DNA of 64,000 nt from Lamellibrachia satsuma. Taxonomy: Eukaryota; Annelida; Polychaeta; Sabellida; Siboglinidae. The position numbers and the translations under genes were made by a program. Numbering within the stretch: position 1 is the stretch's first letter; each line of letters begins with the position of its first letter. Shown one piece after another: positions 58,832-64,000 of this stretch. The notes below the pieces were generated by a model. The model was not told where the DNA came from. It worked only from the letters and a program-made list of their open reading frames with translations, and did not search any database. Location of the stretch: contig BSQZ01000004.1 in the NCBI GenBank assembly GCA_033239005.1, positions 17,106,507 through 17,170,506 of the forward strand, in the 5' to 3' direction.

Positions 58832-60000
58832 GTGTATGAATGAATGAACGAATGAATGAAAGTTTATTCAACATCAACAACATAATGCAAGTGCATAGTA
58901 TATTAGTATGTTGTGCTGCTGCTGCTGCTTTTTTTAGTAACAGAAATAGTGTCCTGGGTCTAGATTGATACATACTTCCCCATATCTCACAGCAATATGA
59001 CATATATGGTTCAACAAGTGATTGATATAATGTGTGTAACATTGACAATCAAGAACTTGCATAGTTATATACAAAACTGCTATGCTTTTTGACACTTTTG
59101 TTTCAACCATCTTTATTTGTTCTCTCCATGTTAAGTTTTATCAATAGTTACTCCAAGGAATTTTGTATGTGTTACCTGCTCAGTGTTTGCTCCATTCAAA
59201 ACTATATGTACATCTGTTCTTGGTTGTTTTTTATTGTTAACATTATAAAATTTGTTTTGTTCACATTGAATGATGATTTGTTCACCCTGAGCCACAGGCC
59301 TATTTATTTTAATTCATTGTTAACTACATTGGTTACATCATCAATGTTACTAGCCGAGTAAAAACATTTACTGTAATCTGCAAATAGAATAATATGAAGT
59401 AGTTTTGAAACATCACCCGTGTCATTTATGTACAAGATAAATAGTAATGGGCCAAGGATTGATCTTTGCGGGACTCTACACTTGATTTCCTTTAATTTAG
59501 AGTTACTGTTATTGTAGCATACATATTGTCTGTGGTTGGATAAATAAATTTTTATCCATTCCAGAACCAAATCCCTTATTCCATATCATTGCAATTTACT
59601 TAGCTATATGTTATGGTCAACGGTGTCGAAAGCTTTTTTTAGATTGACAAAGACACCAATCGTACTTTGGGATTTATCCATTGCAGAAGTAACCTTTTCG
59701 ATACAAATTAAGTTAGAGCTAGTGAGGTCGAATGATTACTTCTGAAGCCATACTGCCCGTCTGACAGTATGTGTTGTGCCTCAATGAAGGATGTTAGCCT
59801 TTTGTTGAATATTTTTTCAAGTATTTTTTGAAAATTGGGATAAAAAAGGTGTAGGTCTATAATTAGAAAATTGAAAACGATCACTTGTATTTGCTTCCTC
59901 AGTTGTAATGCTACTTTTCTTTGTAGTAGATCATGCATAGAAATGAAATGTTTACTAATTCCGCCCAATAATATGGCAATATTACAATAATATCTCACTG
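58832..60000 (-). mobile_element. LINE family B-like fragment, reverse transcriptase region
   Basis: Minus frames in order: FYPNFQKILEKIFNKRLTSF and YGFRSNHSTSLALT (59,708-59,880), then LSNHRQYVCYNNSNSKLKEI, PQRSILGPLLFILYINDT and ILFADYSK (59,304-59,570), then YQSLVEPYMSYCCEIWG (58,940-59,048). The catalytic FADD has become FADY. 3' end is an (attc)n tail at 58,835-58,860. Sequence is close to the 51-54.6-kb element. Confidence 0.85.
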
Positions 60001-60439
60001 AGAATCTCAGGTTGGTATGGCCCTGTCCCATGGCTATGCTATGTAATTCAGTGGTATGCATGCAGACAGGTAGGGTTCATAGTAGGGGTACCAGTACTGG
60101 TCACTGATCCACACTGGCAACAGATCCAAAACTTTGTATTTTTAATTCCTTGCAGTAATCAAATGTATATCCATGTTTAAATAAAGGTATTATTATTAAA
60201 ACGGACACTAGTAGTACTAAAATAGCAACAAATTAACGTAGGTCAAAAAGGCTGCAACCATTCATCAAAATTGCGACAACCATTGTTCAAACTGCGACAT
60301 TCATTGGTCATAACTGTAACAACCATTGGTCTAAATCTAGTCTATAAAAGTGGCAACAGAGTAACAATTTATATATTTTATTATTTATATTTGTCGCCAT
60401 TCTGACCAATGGAAATGGTTGTTACCATTTTATTAATTG

Positions 60440-61000
60440 TACTGACTGACTTTGTACATACAATCCAAATCCAACTGCCAGCGTTCCCTACGACGAACTC
60501 GTCTACAGCTTTCACAACATCTTGAGCAAGAACTTAAGAGATCAGATAACAAACGGTGGTAGAAACTTGTGAAAACAGTGATTGGCAGTGATAAACCTCT
60601 GCTATTCCCCCTCTCTGACACAATGGTTATATCTACAACTAGGCTCAGCTGCTCAACAATATGTTTGTTGCCAATTCCCAATTAGATGATCGTGGAAAAA
60701 CTCCTGCAAAACTGCATACAAAAACTAACGCAGCTCTCTCCTCCCTCAAATTCTGTCCGAAAGATGTTTTATAAAAAACTTCGAACTCTTGATATGTCCA
60801 AAGCCAACATCCCTGATGGAATATCTTCAACCGTACTGAAGAAATATGCACCTGAACTGGCTCCAGTCCTTGCTGAGTTATTCCAGATTTCATTTGACAC
60901 CAGAACTGTTCCATCTGAATGAAAAACTGCTCATGTCATACTCATAGCTGTACCCAAGAAGGGGAGTAAGCAAACAATAGACCAATATCACTGCTACCAA
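60440..61000 (+). mobile_element. LINE fragment, pre-RT and RT fingers
   Basis: Plus strand: KLRTLDMSKANIPDGISSTV, KKYAPELAPVLAELFQISFD, then TVPSE, a stop, KTAHVI and VPKKGSK...DQYHCYQF. This is the conserved K-A-x-G-P-D-G-I...W-K-x-A-x-V-x-P-V-P-K-K-G region. Broken by stops and truncated both sides. Orientation opposite to the neighbouring LINE. Confidence 0.8.
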
Positions 61001-61700
61001 TTTTGAAGATGACATACAAAGCTATAAATGTGCTCCAAACCAGTTGGACCTAAGCCTAAGGCTTAGTGGCACCAAATTTCTCCGGATGTTTCCCGATAGG
61101 TCAAGAATGAACCATAGGAATGGTGAAAATAGCAGTCTAGTAATTAATTATATATGAAAATAGCTAATTAATCATATATGAAAGTAGCTAATTAATCATA
61201 TATGAAAGTAGCCAATTAATTATATATGAAAATAGCCAATTAATTATATATGAAAATTACTAATGAATTATATGAAATAGGTGTCTTAAGAAGAACTCCA
61301 TTTATGTCGTATTAAAATTTTTATTAATATTTTTATAAATATAAAAATATACACTGTTTGTTTGTGTTATTAAAATATACATACTGTAGTTTACATTTTC
61401 CAAAATCATTTAATATTTTCAGCATTCACTGCCTAAGGTGGTTTAGAATGAATTTTTTAATGTATATGATTGTAATAATTGTTAACAATTGCATTTATTT
61501 AGATATTTGTATCATTATGGAAGTTAATTAATCCAGGTTGGGGTCAAATACACGTACTTGAGCACAAGTACATATATAATGTATATGATTACTGTAAGTA
61601 TATTGAAACTTATTAAGTACTTATATAGCGCCCGATCAATCAAGACTTCTCTCAGGTGCTTTACCTACATGGTATATTTTACAGGCCATAGGTTGCAAAG
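61001..61700. other. AT-rich region with a ~30-bp tandem repeat
   Basis: At 61,135-61,265 about four to five copies of taattaatcatatatgaaag + tagc-type unit. Otherwise AT-rich with no gene. Confidence 0.7.
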
Positions 61701-61713
61701 AATTTTTTTTTTA

Positions 61714-62130
61714 CTAAGAATAGTCTACACAAATGCTAAACATAAAAAATGCTTGGTCACAAATGAACGGGCAGTCAGTGTAAATGCTGCAACATGGGTG
61801 TGTTCTGTTTGTATTCCTTGTACAGGTAATGAGGCGAGCAGCACAGTTCTGTACCTTTTGTAAACGGTGCGGTAATCTTGTGAGGTAGATTTGAGTGTCG
61901 TCAGCATAACAATGATACTGCGTACTGTGTCTAGCGACAATATATCCGATAGGTTGTGTGTACATACAATACAATGTAAGGCCCAACGCAGACCCTTGTG
62001 GGATGCCACACGTCAAGATTGAATCAACCGCCGTGGCACTTCCCACTGCCACTTTCTGATACCGTTTGCTGATGTACGATTGCAGCCACGCAAGTGCCTT
62101 GTCGGTAATGCCAAATGAGTGCTTATCAAA
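61714..62130 (-). mobile_element. LINE fragment with internal deletion in RT
   Basis: Minus strand: FGITDKALAWLQSYISKRYQ, VAVGSATAVDSILTCGIPQG and YHCYADDTQIYL (YADD), then directly RLQKVQNCAARLITCTR. About 100 or more residues of the thumb are missing between DDTQIYL and RLQKVQ, so this is an internally deleted copy of a third LINE lineage (L2/RTE-like wording). Confidence 0.82.
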
Positions 62131-62215
62131 TATAAGTACATCTCTACCTTGGAACTTATCAAGTATAAGTGCATCTGTACCTTGGAACTTATCAAGTGTA
62201 AGTACAGCTGTACCT
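62115..62215. repeat. ~33-bp tandem repeat, three copies
   Basis: Copies of cttatcaaatataagtacat + ctctaccttggaa with substitutions; adjoins the LINE fragment. Confidence 0.82.
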
Positions 62216-64000
62216 AGAAATTATATTAGGTCAAGAACATTCTAGACATATTTATCAACAATAAGACTATTTCGTGCAGGTGCCTTTCGTTTTGTTATCA
62301 TCGATCATTCATCAAGTGGCCTTTAGACTTTGTTTTCAACATACTATTCACCAACAGTTATTCTCCTTATGAATTACTGCAAAGTACATACAGCAGGTGA
62401 CCTAGTGACTAGGTAACTAGCTAGTGAGTAAAGAGTTGCACTGAGCACTGCTGTAGGCCCCTCATTCAAGTGGGGAGCCTTTCTGTCTAAAAGATAATTA
62501 GCAGACAGGTGCCTTAATTGGCCAAAGTAAATAAACCTTGTCCATTGAGAAAGATAATGAGACCTGGGTGGTGTGGCATATTTGCTTTGTAAGAAAGATT
62601 TGCACAGTGACAGGGCTTGATTGACTGGCAGCATTCAACCTCACTAGCCAGGGGTGGTAGTAGCACTACAGTACCCCTAGCAGATCGACCTGTTGAAATG
62701 TGGAGATGTCAGTTTATCCCATGCAAATTGTGGATGTTCACTGAATCATTTGTACTTGTATTGGTCGACGTGATTCTGGGAACTAGACACGCCTGTGCCC
62801 AAATTTCAAAGAGCGTTCCCGCGAAATTTACATCATTACCCATCCGACCAGCGATGACGGGTCCATCACCAAATTAAAGTTAAGGTCCTGTATGCAAGCC
62901 TTGTAAATCTGAGCAGGCAATATTATTTGTTAACACAGCAACTGAAAGTTTCTCCTTTCAATAGGTTGATCTGGCAGGGGGTACTGATGTAGTTAGAAGC
63001 CACTGACGACAAGGATGGTAGCACCTGGTGGGAAGAAAGAGCAATGCCATAATAAATATTATTATACATCGTACTAACGTACTAAGTAATGACTGACATT
63101 TAACGTACTAAATAAGTTATGACTCTTTCTAACTAATCATCAAAGTGTCGGTCGAATTGTCAATCAATTTTGCTGAACATTTTCCAGAGGTGTAGATTTG
63201 GCATTTGAATGAATCCGTTTAATGGGAGCTGTTTTGAGAGGTCTCAAGAACCAACAGTCCTGCTGTGTATGGATCTGCCCACACGACTTACCCACATGGT
63301 CAGATTTTAAATGCTTCCATCTGCAACTGATGATGCAGCCATATTTACTTGTGGTTACCTGCCATTCCTTCAGAAGGCAATAAACCATGGTTACTTGCAC
63401 CCTGCTATGTGCTAGTGCATAAGGGAATGTTGGCTTGGTTCCTGTTTCTATCATCATGTGTGACCTATTGATGTACAACATCTATCACCAGATACACTCT
63501 AATCCATGGTTCCATCAGTTGGACTGGAATAATTCTTGTTAAACTTGATGCTAAAAATCTTTAACACTGGTTTGTCGTGGTACTATGAAAAATATGCTGC
63601 TATGAAAATGTGTGATATCATCATATAAAATGATCTTGACATTTTTTGTATGGGTTTCACCAGCTGAATACAAGTTGATTGAACAAATATTTGTACCAAT
63701 TTATTATAACCAATACCAAAGTAAACAGATGGTTTGATGTTAGGAAGGCCTTGTTACAATAGCTTTGAATCTTAACCTTAATTTTGAAAAGTTAGTTAAC
63801 ATCATATGATGGTATTGGTATTTACTGCTCTATCTGACAATATCGTATAAGATTGTTATATTTGTTATATAATAAAATTGTAAATAATTTGTCACATAGA
63901 CTAATCAAGCCTAAAATGCTGTCATCTAGTCCTACAATGTAATTCAAGTTAATGCGATATGTGGTCATGTGGTGACATATATTTACACAATACCGTTTTT
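62216..64000. other. no gene recognised
   Basis: Unique AT-rich sequence. Three open frames of 86-105 codons (62,374-62,634 minus, 62,617-62,877 plus, 63,164-63,481 minus) match nothing I know and lack splice or start support. Confidence 0.4.

Overview
This is eukaryotic (animal) genomic DNA: two spliced, convergent genes, tandem repeats in nearly every intron, and fragments of several retrotransposon and DNA-transposon families. My best guess for the organism is a cephalochordate (amphioxus). The grounds are a piccolo-type active-zone gene, CR1/Jockey-like LINEs, and intronic minisatellites that span 5' exon-intron junctions. From memory, such junction-spanning arrays were described at the amphioxus Adh locus and called 'mirage' minisatellites. 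Another marine invertebrate deuterostome cannot be excluded from sequence alone.

Layout. (1) 1-10,563, plus strand: the 3' part of a piccolo/Fife-like gene. Nine well-supported exons and one tentative terminal exon, all phase-compatible, encode the end of a PDZ domain, a Ser-rich linker, a complete C2A domain and a basic tail. No C2B is seen. (2) 10.6-14.4 kb: the intergenic space between the two gene 3' ends, filled by a 31-bp and a 25-bp minisatellite. (3) 14,469-49,722, minus strand: a complete cytoplasmic isoleucyl-tRNA synthetase gene. Its 28 coding exons sum to 3,543 nt (1,180 codons plus stop) and every splice phase matches. A noncoding first exon with an ETS-type motif lies near 50.25-50.33 kb. 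(4) 50.3-64 kb: a broken 3.5-kb LINE (51.1-54.65 kb), more LINE pieces, and two isolated plus-strand candidate first coding exons (a THAP-like one at 57,268 and an unassigned one at 58,602).

The main discovery-type signal is in the synthetase introns. Downstream of exons 11, 13 and 15 the intron begins with a tandem array whose unit copies the last 8 to about 38 nt of the exon together with the 5' splice site. This gives roughly 50 extra donor-like sequences in one housekeeping gene. A weaker case follows exon 27, and a two-copy version follows a piccolo exon. Some units are 51 bp, and an adjacent 51-bp array in the same intron looks like an older, decayed derivative.

Transposable elements have landed inside these arrays at least twice. 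A 1,443-bp hAT-type element has 14-bp terminal inverted repeats and a direct repeat of the target at its ends, inside a 58/55-bp array. A roughly 600-bp TIR element splits a 19-bp array. Most long open frames in the window are artefacts of these repeats.
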